A stretch of 64,000 nucleotides of DNA from Corynebacterium anserum (GCF_014262665.1 NZ_CP046883.1:248001-312000), one strand, 5' to 3'; positions 27,344 through 36,496 are shown, counted from the stretch's first letter. Numbers and translations are program-made. Notes: a model not told the origin generated them from the sequence alone.

Positions 27344-27818
27344 AGAGCCAAGGAGAACTTCCTGATAAATAGGGTCGCACACCGTAAGCAATACACGGTT
27401 CCCCTGTTCCCTTTAGGGGCAGTCAGCTTTTAGAGAAACCATCCACTTACAAAGCAGCTGCACCTGGGGGTCACTAACTGTTGGTTTTCAAGATCGAGCG
27501 AGCTCTTGTTTGGCAGTGGTGGGTTGACTCTTTCTTAGGAGCGGATGGTTTCTAGAGAGGGGTGGAGGTGGTTTAGCTATGTAGGCGTGTGTGCGTGCGG
27601 CTAGGGGTGGGGACGCACTTTGTTTTCCGTGGTTGTGTACAAGCTCGTGGAGGCGGAGATGCGTGAGAGGAGCTACTGATTAGCTCCAGTGTGGTGTCCT
27701 GGGGAATAAGAAATGTTGGCTTTTTCCGATGGCAGGGCTGAGTGTTCGCTGCTATCGGTTAGGTGGTGTGATTAGTGCTTGGGCTGTTGTACATGATTGC
27801 TGTGGCAGTATCCAGGTT
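27344..27818. other. Unassigned stretch in the island
   Basis: Between the replicase remnant and the Abi-like gene. No gene, tRNA or clear repeat found; several GT-rich runs. Confidence 0.4.
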
Positions 27819-28542
27819 ATGAAATCAGCCACGAGGGACACGGTAGTTGGCGCTCTAGGGTCAGCTCGGATGGCTCCGTATCTATTCTGCTGTAGACGGC
27901 AACAAGAAAAGGGCTCTTGCGTTGTATCGGTGGAGTGTCAGGTTGGGGGCACCGGTTCAAGAAACACTCGGCATTACCGAGGTGCTTGTTCGCAATGCGA
28001 TGAATGGTCAGTTGCAGGAGTGGAACCGTCGGGAAAATGGAAGTCCTAGTTGGCTTCTCGGCGCTCCAGCTTCCCCGCTGCGAAACCTGACTCAGGGCAA
28101 GCGACGAGAGGCGTTGAGGCGAGCGCAGAAGTCTGCGAGCAATCGTTCAATACATCATCCTCGCTATGGAGCTCAGATTACGCATGACGATGCTTTGGCA
28201 AACACCATGTTTGGGATGTGGAAAGACATTCTCCCTAACCATGATCCTGATGCTAATCCGGAGAAGAGAGAGAATAAGAATCGTGTCCGGATGTGGGAAG
28301 AAGCGCTAGAAGCAGCGTTTCCGCATGAAGTAGATCCTGACGGGCACACGACGTACTGGAGAGTAGCCCACCTTCATCTGCTGCGTAATCGAGTATCACA
28401 TATGGATAGTTTGCTCAACGTTGACGTTCCCGATGTGATTGGTGATGCATTTTCACTGGTCGGGAGCATAGATCCAGTTCTTGAACAGTGGCTCACGGGC
28501 ACGAGTACCGTCAAGGAAATTTACTCGATCCGCCCCCAGTAG
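27819..28542 (+). pseudogene. Abi-family (phage abortive infection-like) gene, frameshifted
   Basis: Resembles the Abi_2 family, members of which abort phage infection. The opening SARMAPYL is in one frame (ATG 27819) and the rest, SAVDGNKKRALALYRW onward to residue 206 of the second frame, is in another. The typical N-terminal pattern (R-x-x-PYL, then G-x-x-x-x-AL-x-LY-x-W) is restored by removing one T near 27886-27890. The C-terminal part keeps the family's HLHLLRNRVSHMD motif. The protein would be about 240 aa. A possible rescue start at TTG 27922 would drop the front. Whether this is decay or a sequence error cannot be settled here. Confidence 0.65.
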
Positions 28543-28547
28543 AGAAA

Positions 28548-28589
28548 GAGGAAGGCCTACAGGTGCAAATTGTCCTGTAGACCTTCCTC
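28548..28589 (+). terminator. Strong hairpin after the Abi-like gene
   Basis: Arms GAGGAAGGCCTACAGG (28548-28563) and CCTGTAGACCTTCCTC (28574-28589) pair over 16 positions with one mismatch, around a 10-base loop. It starts 6 bases after the stop codon. There is no good U-run, so it may be a bidirectional or Rho-assisted terminator. Confidence 0.75.
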
Positions 28590-28940
28590 ACTCATAGCGA
28601 GGAACCTTGTCCTCACTTTCCTTACCTTCATTCCACCCTTGGAAAGATTCAATGCAAGTTACTCTAAGGCCAAACATCACTCTGGCAGACGGTGTTCGCA
28701 GACTAAAAGGCTGTATTGAAAGAATCGCGCAGGTTTAGGCAACGGGCGGCTTTAGGTAGCGTGTGCTGTCTGATTGACCATCCAGGACGCCGTTTCGACC
28801 AATGTTCTAGGCCTGTGTAGCTACTATGCGCCCGCTTTCGTGTGCCGACTTGCCCATTGCAAAATGCTTTTAAAGATCGATGGTGTGATCCAGCGAACGT
28901 TTACTCTACGCAAGAGAGAGAAAAGATTGTGGACGATGCT
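28590..28940. other. Unassigned island stretch
   Basis: No gene recognised. A 60-codon rightward frame at 28774-28956 has no ribosome-binding site or domain and runs into the opposite-strand membrane-protein gene, so it is not called. Confidence 0.4.
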
Positions 28941-29138
28941 CTATCGTGTTTCATAAAGTGTCTTTATGATGCCTAGTGTCACAGCCATAACTAGGGTCAC
29001 GGAGAGAGCTACGATCACTGCTGCCAGAATCCGATATGGATGACTTAATATCTCTCCAATAGGCCAATTTAAGACAATAGTGATCACCACTCCCAACAGG
29101 AGCGACATAGGTAATTTGGTGACTATGTTTTTAAACAC
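28941..29138 (-). CDS. Two-helix membrane protein, putative bacteriocin immunity
   Basis: 65 aa with two membrane helices (LPMSLLLGVVITIVLNWPIG and YRILAAVIVALSVTLVMAVTLGII) and basic ends. The GTG start follows TAAGGACG. It begins 24 bases after the stop of the secreted peptide gene on the same strand. Small membrane proteins next to bacteriocin genes commonly confer self-protection; that role here is inferred only from position and size. Confidence 0.6.
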   Translation of the reverse strand: MFKNIVTKLPMSLLLGVVITIVLNWPIGEILSHPYRILAAVIVALSVTLVMAVTLGIIKTLYETR

Positions 29139-29162
29139 GACCGTCCTTAGCTAGTAATTCTG

Positions 29163-29675
29163 TCACTGCCATCCGTTGGCGACGCAAAAGCTATCGAACT
29201 TCTCGTCCTTACCCTTAAGGTTCTTGCAAGCTCCCGAAATTCCCCACTTTGTTACGGCACCTACGATGGCTGAGGCTGCTCCTGAACCAACAACCTTGAG
29301 TGCTGGGATTAGGATAGCTGGGATAGCTCGAGTGCTCGCGTCGGTAGGAGGTTCCGAAGTATTCGGAGTAAAACCGATTACTTCGTTTAGGAACTCAATG
29401 TCTTCAACAGACATGTTGTCCAAATTTTGTGTGAACTGCTGAATGCTTTCTGGGCTAGCGCCGTAGGCAAGGGCAGTCTTCTCATCAAGTTCGTACTTTC
29501 CGGTGACTGTGTTGTAGCGCAATGCTTCGACAAAAGCTTCTTCAAAAAAGTTTTCCTCGAAGACTTCTGTTTGTGCTGTATGGTCGGAGCCAGGGGCTGA
29601 ATTAGCGACACCAATTCCAGCAAATGGAACGGTTATTGCCAAGCCAACGGCGATCAGCTTTCTGGTTAGATTCAA
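29163..29675 (-). CDS. Secreted prepro-peptide, putative bacteriocin
   Basis: 170 aa. Residues 1-27 are a Sec signal peptide (MNLTRKLIAVGLAITVPFAG then ANSA). Residues 30-110 form an acidic, helical pro-region. The last 55 residues are a hydrophobic, Gly/Ala-rich helix (AIPAILIPALKVVGSGAASA) followed by a short segment with two Cys (ISGACKNLKGKDEKF then SFCVANGWQ) that could form one disulfide. This signal + pro-region + amphipathic C-terminal layout fits a secreted class II-like bacteriocin released by proteolysis. TTG start; GAGGAG lies 11 bases upstream. It is more AT rich than the backbone. I recognise no named family. Confidence 0.62.
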   Translation of the reverse strand: MNLTRKLIAVGLAITVPFAGIGVANSAPGSDHTAQTEVFEENFFEEAFVEALRYNTVTGKYELDEKTALAYGASPESIQQFTQNLDNMSVEDIEFLNEVIGFTPNTSEPPTDASTRAIPAILIPALKVVGSGAASAIVGAVTKWGISGACKNLKGKDEKFDSFCVANGWQ

Positions 29676-29866
29676 ACTTATGTGTTCTCCTCGTGTTCGG
29701 TGGCGGCGTCATCAAGGATAGCACGATGTGATGTTAATTAGTGCCGTGGTTTAAAATCATATACGAAGGTATATGCTGCTGATTTAGGTATGACGCGAGG
29801 GTAGACGATCTTGTAATATCGTGCAGTTGGCCGCTCATTCAGCGCGTCCGTTGAAATTATATTCCC
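29676..29866. promoter_or_regulatory. Promoter region of the bacteriocin-like gene
   Basis: AT-rich region upstream of the secreted peptide gene and downstream of a degraded regulatory locus. GAGGAG at about 29687-29692 (minus strand) is the ribosome-binding site. No exact promoter boxes assigned. Confidence 0.4.
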
Positions 29867-30723
29867 TTAATAAATGTGATATTTTTTCTTTACGGTGATC
29901 TCTGCATAGTTCATTTCAGCCGCAATCTGTCGGTTTGTCATGCCTTTTTGTATGCAGACAACGATTTTCTCTTGCTCAGCGGATAGAGACAAAGTGCCGT
30001 TGAGCTGTGGGTGGGTGAGTACGGTGCGGGCATCCAGAGTGATCGGCAGACTGGCCTTTGGTTCGGTGTTGGGTGGGTGTTGAGTGTGGTGAGCAATTGC
30101 CGTGTGCAATCAGGGGCGTTGCGGGCTGTACGTGCGACGCTTTTTAGTTCGTCGTGGCGCTGTGGGGTGGTTTTGGCAAGTTTTCTGCCTGAGCGATCAC
30201 GGACGTAAGGTCTGCGGCGTTAGTGTCGTGCAGCAAGCTGGTGAGTTGTTGACGGCGGGTTTGTTGAGCGCGTTGGGTTTTGAGGTGTTACTGGTAGTTG
30301 CGGTGGATCCCTAGGCCAAGTAGGTAAGAAAGCACGGCGATTGTGCCAAAGACAATCAGCGCGGTGAGCTCGAAAGTGAAACGTGCTTTGTCTGGTGAGT
30401 AGAAACCACCGAGGGTGATAATGACTGCAACTAGTACGGCCAGCAGGTGGTTACCGGAGGCAGTGATGGCGGTGATGAGGAAGATGCCGAGGAAGAGTTC
30501 CACACCTGTCGAATGGCCGGTTAGGAGTGCGCCAAGGAATGCGGTGATATAGATGCCTGTGCTGATGCACGGGTGACGGGGTACGACAATGAGGCTCAGT
30601 GCCTGGGTGATGATCAAGTCAGTAATCAGCGGCGTGCGGGGGGTCGTCGAGGATGCTCACGCCGCTGAAGATCAGTACGAGGGTGGCCAGGATCATAGTG
30701 GTGGGTAGACGCTGGGCAAGCAT
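29867..30723 (-). pseudogene. Degenerate two-component system (sensor kinase plus LuxR tail)
   Basis: Remains of a NarL-type sensor kinase and its regulator. From ATG 30723 (MLAQRLPTTMILATLVLIFSG) a first helix runs until a stop. A second frame (30617-30288) gives several more helices ending LSYLLGLGIHRNY. A third frame holds the phospho-acceptor region QLTSLLHDTNAADL. The last piece (30109-29867) joins to a LuxR-type HTH, LSAEQEKIVVCIQKGMTNRQ then IAAEMNYAEITVKKK. At least three frame changes and an apparent deletion fusing kinase and regulator show that it is dead. It may once have controlled the adjacent bacteriocin gene. Confidence 0.7.
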
Positions 30724-31119
30724 GACCTTAAGGCTACCGGCCGTGGTGACGGGCTTTATTGAACTGTCTCAGGTTTTACTCTGTCTGGGTAGATGGGAAA
30801 ATCCGGACCATATCCAAGAAAAATGATCAGGATGTCAAGGAAGGCATCGTCTTCTTAGTCGAGGGTGCGGGCGTCAGTTTGTTCGTATGCGAGGGGTTAG
30901 TTTGCAAGTAATGGTCACGCCCTCGATGCGTCTGCTTTCCCGAGTCAAGCTCGACCAAAGCTGTTGAGCGCGGGACTCCTCGGTGTGCTTCTTTACTGTC
31001 TGCCGCCACTCGTCAATGCGTGGGTCACCAGTGGGCGACAAAAGAGTTCAGTTGGGTGCGGGTGGAACTGCGATCAATGGCGGTGGCGGAGCTAGCAGGG
31101 GTCAAGTCGCTAGCCTATG
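30724..31119. other. Degraded coding remnants, unassigned
   Basis: Short frames on the minus strand look once-coding (for example LWSSLTRESRRIEGVTITC near 30960-30900) but have no start and many stops. No family recognised. Confidence 0.35.
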
Positions 31120-31690
31120 AAACGATAGAGACAGACTCGTTCTGATGCGAACAAACGTGTTCGCGCCCTGGACGGGGAGACCGACGCCAAGCCATGTCTC
31201 GCGGCCGATGGGTTTACTCTCTGGTGCGTAGCGCTTGATTTGAACAGCCACGCGAGAAGACAGCACAGGACTCAACGGGGCGGTGCCAATGGCATTGACG
31301 CCCTCGTTGCCTTAGCCGCCTGTGTGTTGGAGCTGGAGCCCCTGGCGTCGTAGTAGGTAGATGATGAAGACGGCAGATTAGTTGAGTCTTCCAGTCGCTT
31401 CCCTTCGCCTCTTCGATGGAGTCAGAAAGGATATCTTCGTCTGGAATATCCTCTCGAGCTTCGGGAGTCTCATTGCTTGTTTCCAGCTCTTTTTGCTTTC
31501 GTCGAGCGCGGTAAGCCTCACGGTCGAGCCCCTGGATTTTTGCGAGGCATCATCGTCTGAGAGCTTGAGGATATTCTCGCCAGCTTCAGTCAGCAGATAC
31601 ATCCCCTGAGCCGGCTGTTCGAGTGCGCCGATGCGCTTGGCTGCGGAGCGACCCCAACCGATACGACTGATTTGTGCAGAGTAATGAGAT
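31120..31690 (-). pseudogene. Mrr-type restriction endonuclease remnant
   Basis: The upstream end carries the Mrr N-terminal winged-helix pattern, QISRIGWGRSAAKRIGALEQ followed by GMYLLTEAGENILKL. After a frame change comes a charged linker (GLDREAYRARRKQKELETSN). Further down is the nuclease core LQLQHTGG, GNEGVNAIGTAPLSPVLSSR, VAVQIKRY, where active Mrr proteins have an Asp in G-x-x-GxDxIG and Q-x-K. Here that Asp is Asn and stops interrupt the frame. Mrr enzymes cut methylated foreign DNA; this copy is not functional. Confidence 0.68.
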
Positions 31691-31726
31691 CATCTGTTTT
31701 TCTTCAGTCTCGAAAGTAAAGGTGTC

Positions 31727-32931
31727 TTAGGGAGAGGTGGGTTTCCTCGTAAGGGAAAACATTCCTAACAGAATGGTTATTCCACCACCGCATATCATGA
31801 GGGGTATTACATTCGACTGGGTTATAAATAAGCCCGCAAGATAAGAGGCAAAGACGAAAAAATATACACAAAATACGAATGAGGGAATTAGTTTAGTCCG
31901 TTTAGTCTTTGGGATAGTTTTCATTAATAGTGAAGTTGTGAAGACATTCTGCCCACCGTTTCCAACACCAAGGAAAAAACCTGCGGCCATTGTGAATGCA
32001 ATACACCAAGGCTGAAAAAGTGAAATGATTGCCAGTCCGGAAATTATTCCAGATAGACCTATTCCTAGTTGGGTCTTCTGTTGTGTAATTCCTTGCATCA
32101 GTATCGAACCCAATACAAGGCCTACACTAATAGAGGCTGCCACTAGGCCATAATCAGATGTTGGCTGCTCTTGTAGACCAAGTATATATATAACAATACC
32201 CACGTTGACTATAGACCCAAAGAAAGCTACCCCCATCGGAGGCATCAGTCTTGCAGCCAGGCCAGGTAAACTTAGTAGTTCGATTATTGAAAGGGAGAAT
32301 CTCTTCTTTGAATTAGATGTTGTTTCTGTTTTTTCACTTGGCGGGCAGATTACAGATGGAAGCACCTTCAGTATCAAAAGAGCACTAACTAAGCAGAGGC
32401 CGATGCTTCCCAAATATATATAGAAAGACCCCTAGGGTATAGAAGACCACCCAGTGCTGGCCCTACAACAAACCCCGCATTTCTGACTGTAGTGACCCAT
32501 TTATTAACCTGGTCAAATTGATGGTTTTCAAAAGATTCGGCAACAATTAGAAGAACGACCATCCAGAGGGCTCCGCCGAGAAGACCAAGAGAACCTCCGA
32601 TGGCGACCGCTAAAATGGGCTCAGGCCTTTTATGTAGATAGACACAGGGAAGTATAAATATTGCCTCGCAGATTATAATTGCAGACAATATCTTTGTTAA
32701 ACTTTTTCCTTCAATAAGAATACGGCTCGATAATGGGCCTGCGAGGAGGCTGCCTGCCGTTGTGACTGCAAAAAGAAAAGATGGCCATAGTCCATCTTTG
32801 TTGTCTATTTCAAGCAAAAGAACTGTCGCAATTAGCTCATCGACTACACTTGCGAAAAATAGCAGGGAAAGGCATAGCGTCCATTGAGTATTTACTGGTT
32901 TTTTACTGTGAGAAGATTGTGAAGTAGTCAT
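31727..32931 (-). pseudogene. MFS exporter of the peptide cluster, one frameshift
   Basis: Two overlapping frames form one 12-helix MFS permease. The front half (32931-32389) starts MTTSQSSHSKKPVNTQWTLC and runs through helix 6 to GPALGGLLYPRG. The back half reads GSFYIYLGSIGLCLVSALLI onward to residue 228. Adding one G to the run CCTAGGGGTC near 32423-32428 joins them into 401 aa, the usual size. It is the last gene of the peptide operon and the natural candidate to export its product. The break is either a real mutation or a homopolymer read error. AT rich like the rest of the operon. Confidence 0.78.
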
Positions 32932-32969
32932 ATGTGCGGAAAGGGTAGTGCTTCATAAAAGAGACAAGT

Positions 32970-33009
32970 GGAGGATACTGGAGCTTCTCAGAACTAGCGT
33001 ATCCTCCAG
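32970..33009 (-). terminator. Hairpin between the oxygenase and the MFS gene
   Basis: A 10-bp perfect inverted repeat, TGGAGGATAC (32970-32979) and GTATCCTCCA (33000-33009), with a 20-base loop. It lies in the 91-base gap after the second oxygenase gene. It could end most transcripts or lower exporter expression. Confidence 0.6.
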
Positions 33010-33022
33010 TTGGGCGAAGGTC

Positions 33023-33592
33023 TTAGAAAGCAAACCCTGTCCATGTAGACCTGTAATGATCACCGGCGCGTTTAGAAACTGGAGTAACACGATGTGCGCA
33101 GCCTGGGTAGATCAGAGCAAGTCGGTTAGGTCGAGGGTAAATTAGCTGAAGCTCGGATCCAGCTGAGGATAATGCACCCTCACTTAGACCTTGTCGAGTT
33201 GAGACTGGCTTGTTTAGATAAAGTAGCTCCCCTCCCCAGTCGATGTCCCAAGTGTCGATGCAGTAATAATTAAAAGCATATGAACGTCCGTCACCCTGGT
33301 CTAGGTGCCAGGAGATACCTGAACCAGAGGCGTAGATAGTAGACCGCCAATAAAATTGCTTTACATCGATGCCAGAATTGGTAGTGAGAACCTGGAATAA
33401 CTCCTTCCGCCACTTTGATTCTGGATCAAATCCCTCCCTCGCTGGGCCTCTGGATGCGAATCCATCGAAAATTGGATTGATAGAGCCAAGCGTGGCCGAC
33501 AACTTTTCCGTTTGGATATCTTTCAGTGCTTGCGCGAAGAGATCCTCAGGTAGAGCATCATCAATCACTTTGATCAACTGGTTATTCGTCAC
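33023..33592 (-). CDS. Fe(II)/2-oxoglutarate oxygenase (prolyl-hydroxylase-like)
   Basis: 189 aa oxygenase with a double-stranded beta-helix. The facial triad is visible as His96-x-Asp98 in SWHLDQGDGRSYAFNYY and His167 in YPGCAHRVTPV, with a basic 2-oxoglutarate ligand following (Arg at about 175 or 181). Such enzymes hydroxylate peptides or small molecules using Fe(II), O2 and 2-oxoglutarate. It begins 2 bases after the methyltransferase stop, deep in the peptide operon, so the 29-aa peptide is the most likely substrate. Target residue unknown. Confidence 0.8.
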   Translation of the reverse strand: MTNNQLIKVIDDALPEDLFAQALKDIQTEKLSATLGSINPIFDGFASRGPAREGFDPESKWRKELFQVLTTNSGIDVKQFYWRSTIYASGSGISWHLDQGDGRSYAFNYYCIDTWDIDWGGELLYLNKPVSTRQGLSEGALSSAGSELQLIYPRPNRLALIYPGCAHRVTPVSKRAGDHYRSTWTGFAF

Positions 33593-33594
33593 TA

Positions 33595-34787
33595 TTATTC
33601 CCTCCGATATGTCTGCGAGTTATTTTCTCGGGTCAGTAGTCCTAAGTCCACAAGACGCCTCCTTAGTTCGGCATAATCTGACTGTACGTGGGAGAGTATC
33701 CAGTTAACTGTTTTTTCTGTATATAGTCTATCTTGCAGGAATAGATAGTTAGAAATGCGCGTATAATCTGCATGTGTGAGCTTTAAGATTGAGCTACTAT
33801 CGGGCAGTTCAGAAATTCTTCTATTAAGTACCGAATCCAGGGGGGAAGTGTCCTCTAAATTGATTCCTAGGTCCTCTAAGTTGGAAATATGTTTTTGAAC
33901 CTTTTTTACGCTAATTCCTAATTGTTTTGCAATTTGAGGAGCGGATATTTCACCAAGGGTAGATAGTGCCATAATCTGAAGAAAGGACTTATCTCGAATG
34001 ACGTCGAGTAGACGCCTTTCGGAAGATGAAGAAATTTCCCTAAAGTGCTCCAGATTTCCGGTGGGTACGTCTTGACAGGTTTGGAGCTCTTTCAGTAAAT
34101 GCTTCGGATCGCGAGTTTGCTCAAACTTGGTTTTCTTACGTAAAATTCCTACGCCGGCTTGTGCCGTTTTATGGAATTCAGGAAGAGTGAGCGTTTCGAA
34201 GGCCTCCTGCGGAAAAACCTTTAATAGATTCCAAGCAATTGAGTAGCCTCGCTGCACAACCCTCCTGCCACTGATATTGAAAGGCTGAACCTCCAAAGGT
34301 TCATGCAGGACAAGCGTTCCTCCAGGGTTGATTATGGGGATCAGCGAATTCAAGAGCACTAGGTTGTCACTGGGTCTACCGATATCTACGATGACTAGGT
34401 CATAGGTGCTGCCTAGAAATCGAAGAACTTCTTTATAGTCGGCGTTGATAACCTCGGCGAAGCTGTAGGAATCGATTCTATCCTTTAGCTTCGGGTAAAG
34501 GCTTCCTTCTCCATTTCCTGCATCAATTCCAAGGTACTTAAGCGGTGACTCAGCGTGCCAAAGCGGATCCACAAGGTCTCCGCCTAAGCGCGCAGGGAGG
34601 GGATGTTTGCTATCTGAGTAATGAGATATTAGTTCTTCAGTGGTTGCTAGGAAATCTAGGAGGGATTCTGTTGTTTTCCCATACCTATCTCTAGGATGCT
34701 TCTTGGTCGGCTGGCAGAAACGAGCAGGCGCAAAGTATCTATAATTATTGCCGAGCCCATAGCGTTCTCTTCAGTTGGAAAAGGCAT
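33595..34787 (-). CDS. Methyltransferase-HTH-DUF2087 fusion, needs a -1 frameshift
   Basis: Starts ATG 34787, one base after the previous stop (MPFPTEENAMGSAIIIDTLR). The SAM-binding motif I is split between frames: ILEIGMGK in frame 0, then TTESLLDFLATTEEL in frame -1. The junction ATG GGA AAA CAA contains the slippery heptamer G GGA AAA (34680-34674), and a -1 slip restores the motif exactly and gives 397 aa. Alternatively one A is missing. Further on are YLGIDAGNGEGS, YDLVIVDIGRPSDN and GGTLVLHEPL. Next come a helix-turn-helix (ISAPQIAKQLGISVKKVQKH, about residues 280-300) and a C-terminal DUF2087 domain (LYTEKTVNWILSHVQSDYAE then LRRRLVDLGLL). The O-methyltransferase role is inferred. Confidence 0.72.
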
Positions 34788-34788
34788 T

Positions 34789-35412
34789 CTATGAAAATAG
34801 TTTCTCTACTTGGGATTCATTGGTATATTTATCGTCTTGAAATGCGTTTTCAAGGCATTTGGAAATTCTGAATAGCTTTTCATCGAAGCGTCGCTGAATC
34901 AGTACAGTGTTGTTTTGTTCGCTAACTTTATCGAAGGTGGCTCGCTTTACATTGATGGAGGTAATATCTCCCCAGAAGAGCAATTCGTCGCAAAAGTGGG
35001 AGATGTTAGTCTCTTTGGAGTTCACGGTTAATGTTTCTTGTCTTCTCTTATGGCTTTTAAGTGCGGTGAATAGAGTCTCTAGGGAATTGGCGGTTACCTC
35101 GAAGTGGCCCGCGTGAGTTAATGAATATATTCCAGCCACCGGTTCTCTGTAGTAGAGTCCTTGAGGCTTGATGTCGGTTATAATAATACCTTGAGTCACC
35201 TGCGTTCCTCCGATATTTCCAGGAAGAAAAGAGGACTTCCAAGGTCGACGGTCTGCTAATTGAAATCTTTCCTCAAGCTGTGAGTCAATGAGAGGCGTTC
35301 CATGAAGGTATAACGATAAGTCGTAGCTAGAGAGATCTGTTCCGTATCCCCAGAGTCTTTTGGGTAAAGAGGGTGATAGACCAATGCTTGCAGTCGAACG
35401 ATTTTCAGTCAT
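34789..35412 (-). CDS. Unknown protein of the peptide operon
   Basis: 207 aa, no signal peptide or membrane helix. Its ATG overlaps the end of the JmjC-like gene by 8 bases (ATGACTGA) and its stop is one base before the methyltransferase start, so it is translationally coupled on both sides. The N half is beta-rich (KRLWGYGTDLSSYDLSLYLH, GGTQVTQGIIITDIKPQGLY); the C half is helical and charged. I do not recognise a family. It could be a scaffold, peptide-binding or modifying protein; that is speculation from context. Confidence 0.75.
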   Translation of the reverse strand: MTENRSTASIGLSPSLPKRLWGYGTDLSSYDLSLYLHGTPLIDSQLEERFQLADRRPWKSSFLPGNIGGTQVTQGIIITDIKPQGLYYREPVAGIYSLTHAGHFEVTANSLETLFTALKSHKRRQETLTVNSKETNISHFCDELLFWGDITSINVKRATFDKVSEQNNTVLIQRRFDEKLFRISKCLENAFQDDKYTNESQVEKLFS

Positions 35413-36496
35413 TTATCTGAATCACGATTGATTGATCTAGGTAGGAAGAAAGTGCTTTATTGCTGAGTATCCAAGCTTTAAGATCGCTACTTTCAGGAAG
35501 GGTCGTTGCATTTAACTTTAATGCATGGCCATTTGCAAACATGCGTAGCTCTTCGCCTACTTGTGCAAGGATTATTCTTGATAGAGGCGCGTCGGGTGTG
35601 CTTGGCAGAGCAGGGGAAGGGGAGCTGGCCTCCATGCCGAAAGCCGATACTTGCCTTAAGGCTCTGACAACAAGCTTCTCATCAAGCTTCTCTGTAATGA
35701 AAGCTGGAGTCTTCGTTGCCAAATAAGGATGTTTTATAAGTGACTGTGTATAAGAACTCACAAAAGCGTTATAAAGACCTCCTGTGTGGTCGGGATTGGT
35801 TCCTTCATTAATGTATGAACTTTCCCAGATAGCGATATTCACATTGAATGAGGCGGAGTCTGGAGTTGTGGCGCAGTGGAAGTAATCATGCGGGAAGTAG
35901 CATAAATTGTCGGTCTTGTAAGTGAGGGGATGGGCTGCTTGGTAGTACTCTGCGTCGCTCCATATGTGAGGAATGAAGGAGTGGGGAGGCATAACGTGCA
36001 TAGTCTTTCCGTTGGACAGTGTGAATGCGAAGTTATGCGCGAAGTCTGTATGTATTCCGGCAAAAGTTGCGGAGTATCTTCCCACGAACGCGTCAATATC
36101 AGTGCGTCCAGTGGGTGGATTGGAGGAGTTCTTATCTACCTGATTTCTAATTTGCGCTCCGAGCTGCCACATGGCATGGCTGTGCCTGTGTAGGCCGTAT
36201 GCCATAAGGTTCCATTCGCTGCTTTGGTATTTTTCTTCAAACGCCTTAGTTAGAGACGCTGCTTCCTGGTATTTAGATAGTGAAGGTAGGTCATGGTTTG
36301 CGCTGATCCCGTTCACTGTAAGGTAGACGCCTGCTCCAACATTCTTGGCCGAAGATGCTCCCTCGTTTCCCTGAAGTTCTCCGAGAGCGTGGCAAACTTG
36401 CTTATCTGAAACGAAAGAATGGAGCCGCATTCCGTCGATTGTTGACGGCGCGCAGCCCCATCCTTCACTCCAGAAATTATCTGGAATATCTTTCAA
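35405..36496 (-). CDS. JmjC/cupin-like Fe(II)/2OG oxygenase
   Basis: 363 aa. The cupin-like core shows GIHTDFAHNFAFTLSNGKT, with the His149-x-Asp151 pair of JmjC and ROX-type hydroxylases. A distal His207 lies in FPHDYFHCATTPDSASFNVN, a typical placement. A C-terminal part of about 100 residues (RALRQVSAFGMEASSPSPAL then RMFANGHALKLNA) resembles the winged-helix end of bacterial ribosomal-oxygenase relatives. It probably hydroxylates a protein or peptide. The start is TTG 36496, 2 bases after the stop of the 29-aa peptide gene, with GGAGG inside that gene's last codons as ribosome-binding site. Confidence 0.75.
   Translation of the reverse strand: MKDIPDNFWSEGWGCAPSTIDGMRLHSFVSDKQVCHALGELQGNEGASSAKNVGAGVYLTVNGISANHDLPSLSKYQEAASLTKAFEEKYQSSEWNLMAYGLHRHSHAMWQLGAQIRNQVDKNSSNPPTGRTDIDAFVGRYSATFAGIHTDFAHNFAFTLSNGKTMHVMPPHSFIPHIWSDAEYYQAAHPLTYKTDNLCYFPHDYFHCATTPDSASFNVNIAIWESSYINEGTNPDHTGGLYNAFVSSYTQSLIKHPYLATKTPAFITEKLDEKLVVRALRQVSAFGMEASSPSPALPSTPDAPLSRIILAQVGEELRMFANGHALKLNATTLPESSDLKAWILSNKALSSYLDQSIVIQIND

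Noticed and set aside
28774..28956. 60-codon rightward ORF in the island
   Set aside because: No ribosome-binding site, odd composition, and overlaps the opposite membrane-protein gene end.
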